From: Bombardia bombarda | Taxonomy: Eukaryota > Ascomycota > Sordariomycetes > Sordariales > Lasiosphaeriaceae | Direction: 5' to 3' | DNA: 64,000 nucleotides | Assembly: GCA_030512295.1 (NCBI GenBank) | Contig: JAULSR010000002.1 | Coordinates: forward strand, 6,696,001 to 6,760,000 | Shown here: positions 1 to 10,933 of the stretch, one piece after another | Layout of the letters: each line of letters starts with the position of its first letter | How positions within the stretch are numbered: the stretch's first letter is position 1 | The notes under the pieces: generated by a model | What the model saw: only the letters and a program-made list of their open reading frames with translations | Databases searched by the model: none | Told to the model about the DNA's origin: nothing | Position numbers and translations under genes: made by a program

Positions 1-2308
1 TGCGGAGTTCGGGTTTTCTTCTTTTCATTTGTTGGGCAATATTGTCGTTATCCGGGTAACTGTCGGCGTACTGAATGGTAGACTTGAATGACAGCTTTGT
101 TCCTTTTCACGCAGCCAGGACTTGACTACGCTGTACCATCCAGTTGGTAAGCATAGCATGCCAGTACTGTCATTAATGGGATATAATGGTAGGTATGGAT
201 CGCTTCTATGCATTATGACGCACGGACGGCGTGTTGTCGGTAAGCATGATCATTTGTGACAACCGCCTCGGCTTGTTGTCCCTCCCATTTACTCACTGGA
301 TCATAGCAGCTCATCCGAAAAATGTCTCTCGATTCCTTTTGTAAATAACACTTAATTGTATAGACTCTAGGAGGTTCATTCCATTCCTCGGAAAGACATG
401 CCGAAATTTCTTGACTGTGCCACTTCAAGGGCCCTCAAAGGGGGCTCAAAGGGGGCTGACTGGCTGACCGGGCCCCCTTTTGGACTGGCGTAGCTTGTGT
501 TTTTGCCTGAAACCTGACGCATTCGGGTGCTTCGCGGGTTTGACCGTGGCCCACAAGGTGGAGGAGAGGTCAAGGGTGCTTGCTGGTCCATGACTTGGTT
601 CTATTTGGGGTTCGCCGCTGTCTTTAATAATTACTGCTGTTTAAAGAAGTTGTCCAAACTTTTGCTTTATGGTAATTCTCCCCTTTCCTTGTTAGCCTGA
701 CTTTGGCAGAACTTTAATCGTCATCAACACCTACGAGATGCGACGGGGTGTACCCAAAATAGGTGGGAGCTCAGCCCAGATGGAGGCTCGTGCGCAACGG
801 CGTAACGGCGCTGTTGCAGGGGCGGATTTAAAGTTTCGCTCGTGCAGCAGGTAGGTGCAGCCAAACAGGTTCCCGGGCTTCGCACATCAAGCATCTGTCA
901 AAAGGAAACGTTAAATACTTAGGTACCTAGCTTGGATGATGATGCATTTACCTACCTTGAGTGGATTCACAAGTCGAAAGGCTCTCCTACTAGGTACGGA
1001 AGTAGATCTTGGATTTTAGCCGTCAGATCTCGAGAGGCAATCTTTGATACCAATAACCAGGAATTTGGCGCTTTTACGATAGATTTCCTTTTCCTTTCTC
1101 TGGGCCAAGTTTCACACAGCCCAAAGAGACCCCAGATAGCGCGCTCGCTAAAAAGCTGGGAACCTCACAGCCAATAGAAAGCCGCCCAAGCTCACCTTGG
1201 CTGGGATGTCATTCGGCAGCCCCTTGGGCCCTTTCATCCACTACTGTTTCAGATGTCCCTCTCGGGAGGCCCGTCCTTGAACGACGTGGAACCCCAAGAC
1301 GACCACCCCTCGATGTCAGCGACAGGAGGTCATATCGACCCCACAACATCTTGACCTTGAAAGGGCTTCACTGGCTTGCGATGGCCCTCCAGTGGCCCAG
1401 TCTTGTCTTGGCCTTTCAAGTCTCGTCCCCCGATGCTCACGCTCGAGCGATGGACTGGCCTGGAGATCACCGTTTGGTCCCATCCATGTTCATCCCTGCT
1501 TAACAAATGAGTGGCGAGAACCCGTGTCATTCGTCAATTGTTGGAAACCTCCCAGTCATGGTCCTGGTTCGGTTTGCTTCTTGGGTGAAGCTAGTAGCCT
1601 CCATTTTCATCCCCTCTCTCCTCCTCCACTCCACCAAGCGCTGGTATCGTCACCTCGAACCAGTCCATTCGTTTCACATACCCGCTGGGTCCCATTTTCT
1701 TCTTTGCCCACTGACAGTCCTTTGATTCTCACCTTGCTCTTCCTGGCCTAGGAGCAGTACCTTCGTTCAACCTTTGCGGGCTGTTGCTCTCTTTTCATCA
1801 GCACCATCACCTTCTTTGTGATCTTGTCTGGGCACATACTGCTCAATATCTTTCAAGAGCAGCGTTCCTTTCTTTCTAGGGGCAACTTGTTGCTTTCCTT
1901 CTTTTTATTCCATTCGTTCCAGGTCGATCCTCGGTCACATTGTTGAGGGACATTGATTGTCTCTGCCCCGCGCTTTTACTTGCTGCTCTTTTTTTGTTCA
2001 GCTTGTCTCTCTCTGTCCCGACCGGTTTCGACGATCCATTCCACGTCCTACGGACTCGGCGTAAGCGGGCATTACTGAATCTTCGACGACCGATTATCTT
2101 ACAGGAAGACCAATTCTCGCGAGAGTGCATATGGGAGCGATATTCTAAGAAGTGGATAGGAAGGAACATCAGGCGGACAGCATAATACTGGGAAAGGACA
2201 AGGTCACCAATTTTGCCAGAGGCGGACGACATCATCAACCGATTTCCTTTTTTTTTTTTTTTTTTAACGATTTTCTGCGCCAACACCCTCAGAAGAGGGT
2301 AACCGAAA
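1..2308. other. Intergenic spacer and probable FLC-like promoter/leader
   Basis: No open frame here has protein-like composition or a recognisable domain. The first 900 bases look like ordinary spacer. From about 1,540 to 2,300 the + strand becomes rich in C and T, as is usual for the core promoter and leader of filamentous-fungal genes, and a run of T lies at about 2,248-2,266, just upstream of the start codon at 2,309. A short palindromic TTAGGTACCTAG-type element sits at about 919-931. Assigning the pyrimidine-rich part to the downstream gene is inference. Confidence 0.5.
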
Positions 2309-4899
2309 ATGGCGATACGAGGTTCCAGGAACCGAATCCTGAGGGCCTTATTGGTCGGAGCGGTTCTCGCAAAGGGAGCACTGGGCGTGGATATCCTCCA
2401 GACGGTCGGCTTCACAAACTGCAACAGTAACGCCAACGTCTCGGTCCAGAGGGTGGACATCAGCTACGACAACGCAAACAAGACGGTGACGTTTGATGTG
2501 GCCGGGACGAGCACGGTCGAACAGAACGTGACCGCCATCCTCAACGTTACGGCATATGGCCAGCAAATATACTCCAACGCCTTTGATCCTTGCGAACAAG
2601 CTACATTTGTTCAGCAGCTATGTCCTGGTAAGTCACTATGTTCCAGCTTCTGTTATATGATATCAATCTCACCGTTTCACAGTTCCTATTGGCACTTTCG
2701 CGGCTCGAGGAGTTCAGGCTATCCCGCCCGCATTTGCGGACATGGTCCCAGCCATAGCCTTTCAAGTTCCCGATATTGCTGCCATGGCCACCTTGCAATT
2801 ACTGGTCAAGGAGTCTGGTGAGAAGGTTGCATGCGTCCAATCTCAAGTGACGAATGGCAAGACGGCCAGCCTTCCGGCCGTATCATTTGTGGCTGTTGGA
2901 ATTGCTGGTGCGGCCCTGATCCTGACGGGGGTTTCTGCAGCGGGAGCAGCATTTGCCGGAGGCAGCGCCGCCGTCAGCGGTGGCTCGGCTGCTGGCGGCA
3001 TGGGGACCATAAGCCCCAGCTTTGTTGAGGTCTTTGGCTGGTTCCAGGGCATGGCCATGAACGGCATGCTGTCAGTCAACTACCCACACGTCTACCGAAG
3101 CTTCAGCAGCAACTTTGGCTTCTCGACCGGCCTGGTACCGTGGACTCAGCTGCAGACATCCATCGACAGCTTCCGTGGCGCCACCGGAGGCAACCTCACC
3201 AACAACAGTGTGGCGTTTCTGCGAAACGCTACTCTGGTCTTCCCTGATGGGTCGTCACAGGCGCCCAAGACTGATGATGCCCCTGCTTCGGTCAAGAGAG
3301 CTCTCGAGACCTTTGCACATCTCGCTTCGCGTCAGATCGAGACCAGCGTAAACGCGTCAACGGGCACTGACCCTCTGCCACCCGACTCACCCGAGAGCCT
3401 GCGCGTGGCAGTCACTGGAATCAAGGCGTATGTCCAGGAGCTCAGCATTCCATCTGCCAATACGTTCATGACGGTCCTCCTGGTTGTTGCCATTGTCATC
3501 GCGGCCATCTGCGTTGGTATCCTGCTTGTCAAAGTCATCCTCGAGCTCTGGGCCTTGTTTGGCAGCTTCCCCAAGGGGCTGACAGGCTTCCGGAAGCACT
3601 ACTGGGGCTCCATCACACGCGCCATCACGAGCTTGATTCTGCTGCTCTATGGTATCTGGGTTCTCTACTGCGTCTTTCAGTTCACCCAGGGCGACTCATG
3701 GGCGGCCAAGACGCTCGCTGGAGTCTCTCTTGCCTTGTTCACCGGCGTCTTGCTCCTGTTCTCGTGGAAGATCTGGCGCACGGCTCACAAGCTGAAGACG
3801 ATGGAAGGCGACATTGGCGGCCTGTACGACGACAAGAGCATATGGGTTAAGTACAGTCTATTCTACGAGTCATACCGCCGAGACTACTGGTGGATCTTTG
3901 TGCCCACCATCGTGTACCTGTTCGCCAAGGGATGTGTTCTTGCGGCGGGCGATGGCCATGGGATGGCGCAGACCATCGCTCAGTTGATCATTGAGGGAGT
4001 CATGCTGGCGCTCCTCGTCTGGAGCCGCCCATACGAGCGCAAGTCGGGCAACGTCCTCAATATCACCATCCAGGTGGTGCGTGTGCTGTCGGTAGTTTGT
4101 ATCCTGGTGTTTGTAGAGGAGTTTGGCATTGCCCAAACGACCCAGACTGTCACCGGCGTGGTTCTCATCGTCGTTCAGTCTACCTTGACCGGTATTCTGG
4201 CCATCCTGATTATCTGGAACGCTGTCATCGCATGCTGCAAGGAGAACCCGCACCGGAAGCGTCGCAAGGAGATGGGTAAGTTTATCTCATTTTCCTCCCC
4301 CAATGCTCCGCCACATACTGACACATCATACAGAGAAGATGCAACGCGACACACTCACACCATTGGATGCCCGCAACTCTCTTCTCCTCGACCGCAAGCT
4401 AACAAGCGACTCGGACATGTCCGAGTCCTTCTCCATCATGAAGACGGGCTACAACACCGACCCGACGCCGGCCACTACCACTATTGCTCGCGACGCTGCC
4501 CCCGCGCAGTATCTCCCCGCCGAGCCTGCGGCAAACCCCATGTTTGGCCCCCGTGCCGCCGCAAATGGCGGCGTATATCGACCATTGACTCCCTCCACTC
4601 CGCTCTCGCTCTCGCTCTCAGGCAGCGTCAACTCCAGCCGCGAGAATCTTGTCGCGAGCGCGGCTTCCCTCGAGAGCGGCGGTGATGCCCGCCAGCCTAC
4701 TTTACCGAGCTTGGGCGGCGGCAGTGGTGGTTATGGCAACGGTGGATACTCTGGTGGTTATAATGCCCCTAACGGCGGCGGCGGCGGCGGCGGCGGCTAT
4801 AGACAGCCGAGCCAGCCAGGGCAGGGATATGGTGGCGGTGTAGGCGGTGGCGGCTATGGGGGACTTTATGGACCGTCTAGGAACAATATCAACTTTTGA
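2309..4899 (+). CDS. FLC/TRP-like polytopic membrane protein
   Basis: Three exons: 2309..2627, 2683..4275 and 4334..4899, giving 825 residues. The introns are 55 and 58 bp with GTAAGT/GTAAG donors and CAG acceptors. Residues 1-26 form a cleavable signal peptide (arginine-rich start, then LLVGAVLAKGALG). An ML-like lumenal domain with paired cysteines and N-glycosylation sequons follows to about residue 165. About eight or nine hydrophobic segments lie between residues 178 and 680. The cytosolic tail is serine-rich, then glycine/tyrosine-rich with a run of Gly encoded by (GGC)n near 4,773-4,797. This order matches the fungal TRP-like/flavin-carrier family (yeast Flc1-3), which acts in ER/Golgi or plasma membranes and is linked to cell-wall maintenance and calcium handling. 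Which of the fungal paralogues it is, and whether it is a channel or a carrier, cannot be told. The family call is firm and the transport role is inferred. Confidence 0.88.
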
Positions 4900-5050
4900 G
4901 TAAAGTGGGAGGATACATAGAGGAGAAATTGTGGAAGAGCTAGCGACGATGTGCGTTGAATGAAATCCCGACTGATGATGATTTTGGGGGAGGCTCAAAA
5001 GCTTTGAGGAGCTTGGCTGTACATTTTACCTCGATCCCTTTTGGTGCCTA

Positions 5051-5084
<34 letters not shown>

Positions 5085-5673
5085 CTTCTCGTATGCTATA
5101 TTTATTACACCTTACCTTATTAAATGTGGACTGGGTGGACGTCGAGTTGGTGATATGTCATTCTGCTGATGGGGTGATAGGCTGTGAAACTATATGACCT
5201 TTCAGGGTAACTGGGAGGAGGTTGGTTCGAAATCCCCAACTCAGAATGAATAACGTCCGGGAGGCATGTTTAAGCTCCTTCAATGTGATGGAACCAGCCA
5301 CGTCGAAGTTCCACGAGTGGTAACCTTCATTGTTACTGTTACTGCTGAAAACTCATGCATTTTCATGAGAACCGACAACTAGGGTGAAACAGATCATACA
5401 CATACACACACAGATACACATACGTGACACAGATATACGGCTAAAAGAGGTAAAGTAATTATACACCAGCCATCGAAAAAAATATATTATAATATAAAAG
5501 CAAATAGTAAGTAAGATGCTCCTTCACGAAACCAATACCCACGCTACTTAGCTAGCTCACTCATTCATGCGCTGTACATATACGCCCACCTCACCTGTCC
5601 TGTGGTGGGTATTTTGGATATTAAAAATGTTACTCTAAATAGATCTTTCCTGGATCACCTTAATCGCCTCATA
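4900..5673. other. Convergent intergenic region with TTA microsatellite
   Basis: This lies between two genes that converge (FLC-like on +, palF on -) and should hold both 3' UTRs and polyadenylation sites. It contains a (TTA)n tract at about 5,054-5,084 and a CA-rich stretch at about 5,397-5,424, and is AT-rich near 5,475-5,505. No gene is visible. Confidence 0.6.
5054..5084. repeat. (TTA)n trinucleotide microsatellite
   Basis: About ten uninterrupted TTA units downstream of the FLC-like gene, probably in its 3' UTR. It is a candidate length polymorphism and no function is implied. Confidence 0.9.
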
Positions 5674-8318
5674 TCACCTCTCATACTTTGGTAATGGCTC
5701 AGCTGGAGGATGTGGTGAATGGGGCAGAGCACCATTAGCAGCCCCTCCAGCCCCAGTAGCAACAGTAGCGGCAGCACCAGCAACATTAAACAGCGCGGAC
5801 GATGAAGACAGACCGGCTTCTGTAGCATACGTATAGTGTGCCCCGTAATTGACATCCTCCTCTCCTCCCTCTTCGTCCATCAACAGCGGTGCCGACGGCT
5901 CAAATGCTGCCGTGGGCGGGGCAGTCAGGGCCGCCGCCGCACTGGAACTTCCTGTACCACCATTATCGTAGTCTTCCGGGAATTCCGGTGGCGCGCTTGC
6001 CTCGGCTAGCAGCCGCCGCCGTTCTAGTTCTTGCTTATCTTCTGTTGGTCCCGCTCCAGTTCCCGCTGACAGGTCTTCTATTGTTGGAGCAGAGGGTGCT
6101 TCGGCATGGTAATCCGAGTCTTGTGTTTCTAGCAATCCCGTTGAGTGCATAGGAATAATGGCCGGCACCGTATCGTCAGCATCGTATATGTTTTCTTCCT
6201 CTGGTCGGTAGTGGGCGTTCGGGTCAGATGGTCCTGAAGGTTGACTGGGCAATAGTCGCTGCTCTGCACGCCTGATGCGATCCTTGTCGTTGAGGTGACT
6301 CTCATCCTGTATATCTGGCGGTGGAACATAATGAGGCGCGGCTGTTTGTTGTGATGGAGCAGGACTCCAGTAGGGGGGCTGTTCAGCAAACTGAGGAGGC
6401 AGGGCAGTATAGTCCTGCGAATATGGCACTGGCCCGTACTCCTCACCCTCCAAAGGACTCTGCCAGGCGCCCTTTTCTCGGCCGTTCCTATTGGAGGGCC
6501 CGGGGTCTATGTGGGTGGAGGGAGTGACAGGAAGCGGGATGGGCTGGGTGTAGACCGACATGGCGGTCTTCGACAAGCCTCTGCTCCGTATCCGACTGCT
6601 GTCCATCGTCCCGACGATAACCTCGAAAACTACGGAAATGACACCCTTCTCACGCCGTAACCTATCTGTGTCAATGATGCTTGTACCCCACGCCGCCAGT
6701 GAAGCCGCTCCGCCCTCGTAAGGGTTGGCCATCATGTTTATTGGGACTCCAGCAGGTGCCATCCTCGGGCCAACAGCTTGGCCTCCTTGGATCTGGTTAG
6801 CAAGCTTCCCCCCCAGATCCACAATCACCTCGATCTGGTATTTAAACGTGATCATCTCGCCCGGAACGCCCTTGATCGTTGGAAAGGCGTCCTCGGGAAC
6901 TCGCACCGACGTTGTGACGGTCGCCGTCAATGTCGCTGGATCTATAATGAGAGGCGTGAAAGCTTGAGACAGGTCTTTTCGAAAGACGCTGCAAGAGCCT
7001 GCTGCAGACAGGGAAAGACCGCCAAGACCGGTTTTTGACTTGGGGTAATATTCCTCCTTCTCTAACTTCCTCGCTTCCTCCTTGGTTAGCTCTCTGGAGA
7101 GTAATGTCGACGGTGCCGAGTCGATGCGTCCCTGCCGATACAGGGTCACTATGACACCATGCATGCTCTTTATTCTCTTGATATGCTGCACGGATACCTT
7201 GACCGACACCATATCTCCCGCAAGACAGCCGCCTTTCAATAGTTCAATGGTTGCTGTGATGGTCCGATCCTCGACGATATGTCTCCTCTTATCTCCATGC
7301 ACCGTGACATGATTTGTGTCGCCGCCTCCGCTTAGACCCGTGCCGGCACTAACGGCACTGTCGCCGCTGACGCTACGTACATCACTATGCGGACTCCGGG
7401 GGTTAGTACTCGGGACATCGTGGCCAAGGTCCTCTCCAATGACAGATAATGAGCCATCGGTCGAGTTCTCATTCGCCCGAGTGGAATCGAAGTCGGATAC
7501 TGGCTCTGGCGCCTCTGCTATCCCGGCGCCCTTCTCCGTGACGACCAGCTTCTTCTTTCTCGATCGCTTCGAGATTGGCTCAAGATATATCGTGCGGGGT
7601 CGTGGCACGGCGAGAGGACCAACGTCCACCTTGTCTACCAAGTAGATTTTGCGCTCGCAGCTTGTTGTGGGAGAGATAGATGTTGGGCGCGTTAAAGTCG
7701 CCGTAATCATGTAAGAGATGGTGCCACGCTCAAACTATTAGCACGACGCGTCAGCAATTGAAAACCAGGACCAGTTATCGCGGCGACACATACATCTATG
7801 CTGCTCGGCAACTCCTTGGCCGGGAAGAGGAGGTCAAAGTTGAACTCGTATCTTCCCGGCTCGAGCCTTCCGTCAGAGCTGAGAACCTGCTCGTCCTGGA
7901 ACAATGAAGCGTGGCCATTGTTATGCCACTTGGAGCGGGCGGTGCGACTTGTGACGGCGGGAGTCTCGGCGGGATTGATTATGGGCTCATTGGCAGGGGC
8001 GCTGGGGCCCTTGTAGACACGCACATAACCATGGAGTGCGACGGTGAGGTGGGTGATGCGAACGGGCTTCACGATGGTCAATATCACGGCGCCCTGCACA
8101 TGATCACCAGCGCAGTATTTGCGGTGGGGCTCGGCGGGTCGGATATGGAAGTCGGCTACGTTGCGGGCGCGTGTTCGGAGCGGCAACAAGCTGAAGCGCG
8201 AAAAGAACGAGCGGGCCGACGACGATGGTTCCTCCAGCGAAGCAGCAGACGCTGACGGAGGAGACGCAGGGGAGGAGGCGACGGCGCTTTGATCGGCGGT
8301 TGTCGGGTAGGGGCCCAT
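5674..8318 (-). CDS. palF: PalF/Rim8-type arrestin of the ambient-pH signalling pathway
   Basis: Two exons on the minus strand, 8318..7794 and 7734..5674, separated by a 60-bp intron (GTATGT donor, GCTAAT branch region, TAG acceptor); the product is 861 residues. An N-terminal arrestin fold begins near residue 50 (ADFHIRP, GAVILTIVKPVRITHL) and runs across the splice junction into FERGTISY (176-183). A basic patch, PISKRSRKKK, lies near residue 230. The C-terminal arrestin domain starts near 327 and ends near 560. The remaining 300 residues are proline-rich and acidic. In Aspergillus PalF binds the cytosolic tail of the pH sensor PalH and, once ubiquitinated, recruits ESCRT components so that PacC is processed; the spacing and motifs here fit PalF better than the general Art1-type arrestins. 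A PacC-type hexamer cluster lies upstream. The orthologue call is from memory of family motifs; arrestin-fold membership is near certain. Confidence 0.8.
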
Positions 8319-8741
8319 CTATGCGTACTACGGAGGTGGCTGTCCTGGGCAGTGAGAGGTGGGGTTTGATTTGATCTTGTTCTTTTGCGTTGCAGCAGAA
8401 TCGTGCTTATTTCTGTCTGATCAATGTCTACTGAATACGATGATGCCGCTGGTGGAAAGGCGCGGGAGCTGGTGAAGTGATGTGTGAGTCCAAATGCGAG
8501 GTGTGAGACGTGTGGTGGACAGCCAGCCCAACATTCCCCTCCCATCCCATGCGACGGGCGACGGGACAGTCGTTGGGACACGCGCGCGTCGTTGGACGAA
8601 GGAACCGATGTTTTTTCTTCCACGGCAAAACACAGGAAACAGACAAGGTCGGGGACGGAGAGTCGGAGAGTCTCACTCAGTAGACGCGTGATCAGAATGA
8701 GGGGCGAGGGGCAAGGGTCGAGGGGGATCTCGAAATCGAAA

Positions 8742-9130
8742 GCCAAGAGTTCGTGGATGACGACGAGTACTTCAACTCATCGGGTTGCATATGCCAAGGC
8801 TGGACAGGCTGGCTGCTTGGCTGCTTGCTTGGCTTGCCAAGAACATGGAAAGACAGGAGATGGGATGTGCGGATTGTCGACTTGTGGAGGGCGATGGGCG
8901 GAAGGGCGGAGAGCGGAGGGGAAAAGGGTGAGTAAGAGCACGGTGGGGGCTGGCGTTGGCTGGCGTCGACTGGCGTTTGCGCAACGTGCCGCAGCCCCGC
9001 ACAGGACGGATACCACATCCATGCGCTACCAATCAGGCACCTACCTGCCTTGGTAGGTAGGTGACTTCGCTGTAAAAACCACTAAGAGCCGCTGCGTGTT
9101 GGCTGCGAGATGGGACGGGAGGCCGCCAAG
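8742..9130. promoter_or_regulatory. Cluster of PacC/Rim101-type GCCAAG sites upstream of palF
   Basis: GCCAAG, which fits the GCCARG consensus of PacC/Rim101, occurs on + at 8742-8747, 8793-8798, 8836-8841 and 9125-9130, and on - at 8816-8821 and 8828-8833. That is six copies in about 390 bp, 424-812 bp upstream of the palF start codon. Chance would give roughly one per kilobase counting both strands. Three of the six lie in one short GCTTGG-rich stretch, so they are not fully independent. Feedback repression of RIM8 by Rim101 is known in Candida albicans (PRR1/PRR2), so the sites are plausible, but binding is inferred. Confidence 0.45.
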
Positions 9131-9411
9131 CGACCCAACACCGCCAGAAAAGGGGAAGGAATGTTCCCCGGAAAGCTTGACTTCTGGACTCCCGTCGCTG
9201 CTCATGGCATCGGCTATCTCGGGATTTTCCTGTCTTTGTTACCACGAAACCTAAGCCACCCATAGAAAAGAACCAACGAAAACAATAACGTTATCGTGTA
9301 ATGTACAATCTTAGAAACAATCTGAAAAGAATTTACCCCTGCGCACGCGTGTGGAAGCTTGATGGGCTTTAGCTCCTTGGGGTCCAAGGGGCAAAGACTG
9401 GCCCACCTGAG

Positions 9412-9435
9412 CCCCCCCCCCCCCCCCCCCCCCCC
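9412..9435. repeat. Poly-C homopolymer tract
   Basis: Twenty-four uninterrupted C in spacer DNA. Such a run is prone to slippage and to sequencing-length error, so local coordinates may be off by a few bases. Confidence 0.9.
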
Positions 9436-9961
9436 AAAAGGATGTTCGCTGACAAGCGGGTAGCTAATGAGTGTCTAGCACGGGTTGAGATATGGGTCTG
9501 CACAATCCTGTCAACGAGCTGTTGTGGATATGCCGTCCTCACATTGTAGTCTAGGTAGGTATGTAGCTTTGTACTCAGTAGAGATGGGAACCGTAGTGAA
9601 AGTTATTGCATCACCACTTCTGGTTCATTCGATAGTACCCAGACGACAGCGCAAGGTATCAGTAGTGTAGGCAGCTATTCGCAGCTCTACCTGGTGGGGT
9701 TTATCATATCCGTCCAGTAATTCGTCTGCCCTCCAGTTCCTGGGCGGAAAGAAAGAAGAAAAAACACACAGCGCTCGGCATCTTCATAGGGCTGGAGTGC
9801 CGCTCCCTTGGCATCTTGGCGTCGATTTCTCGGCTCGATCGACATGTACAAAGTATATGTAGTACCTACCAAGGTAATGTTTCATATAACAGAGCTTTGC
9901 AGTCTGCTGTGATTTTTATGCTCTCGCCGGAATTGTATTCTTGTCGGCTACCGGCGTCTTA

Positions 9962-9983
9962 GAGGAGGAGGAGGAGGAGGAGG
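9962..9983. repeat. (GGA)n microsatellite
   Basis: Seven GAG/GGA units in non-coding DNA between palF and the F-box gene. Confidence 0.85.
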
Positions 9984-10933
9984 AATGGGAATGAATGTCA
10001 GCGCACGTTTCTCGCCATGACACGAATAAGACCAACTGAAGAGCTTTTGGGGTAAGCTTGAAGTTTGCTGATGGGCAGGCAGTGGCTGAAACATGATAGT
10101 AGTAGCATCTCTCCTATCCAACGTTTCAAGCTGGTCCGTCGACTTTTCTGGCCTTCAAGTTTCAAACTGTCGCCGGACTCAAAACCGGGCACTTGACACA
10201 AATCCTAGGAAGGAGCCTCAGGGACCATGATCCCCAGACATAACCCTAACCCACTCGGACTCCTGGTACTGTGTAAGCAGGATGCCGATATCCGCCAAGC
10301 CGTGATTGCCGTGGGGCACAGCAGATGGCGCTAGAGAGTTGGATGGGGCGCGTAACCGTATTCGGCCGTCAAATAGAACACCGGCAACTGGCAACGGCTG
10401 TCTCACATTCATTATTTTACCAGTACAGGTAGGTAGAATAAATGATCCATATTATCGCACGCTCTGAAAACATGGATATAGGTAGGAAGCTGTTAGATGA
10501 GACATAGGATGATTAACAAATAGGTATTACACCAGTTTTCGGGTTCACTTCCCGCTTCCTAACAGCCCGTGGTTGATTGATGATTCGTGCTTTCCATTGC
10601 GGACTCGGGCGGTAGGCAATGTACTGTACTGTACTTACATTAAGGACCTACCTTAGGTACATTACCTGCCTTACCGTGCAGTGGCAAAAGGAAGGAACCA
10701 AAGCTTCAGAAGCTTGAGAGGATCGCCTCCCGGCTGATAGTAGACTCACGAGACTCCTTTAATCGAGTCAAGGTTCCATGTTGCCAAGATCCGATGGCAC
10801 CACCGACACTGCGGCCCGGTGCCGGACTTCGAATGCTGCTTCACTCTCAGCACATACCAAGCGCTTCCATATCGCTTGCTTCAATCTCAACAAAATAACA
10901 TGACAACCACAACAAATGGACGATGCATGAGAT

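Larger units (their letters stand above)
8319..10933. other. Long divergent intergenic region between palF and the F-box gene
   Basis: This 2.6-kb region serves the promoters of palF (leftwards) and the F-box gene (rightwards). Visible elements are a PacC-type hexamer cluster (8,742-9,130), a 24-nt C run (9,412-9,435), a GGA repeat (about 9,962-9,983), a two-unit telomere-like TAACCCTAACCC (10,241-10,252), and several ACCTACC/GGTAGGT inverted repeats (about 9,041-9,062, 9,551-9,563, 10,644-10,675). Open frames here are short and of random composition. Confidence 0.6.

Noticed and set aside
1876..2460. 194-codon minus-strand open frame overlapping the FLC-like start
   Set aside because: Low-complexity lysine run from the T tract, no domain, and it overlaps the well-supported signal-peptide exon.
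5222..5246. tRNA T-arm-like sequence (GGTTCGAAATCC)
   Set aside because: The B-box-like block has one base too many, the stem does not pair and no A box, anticodon arm or acceptor stem lies at the right distance.
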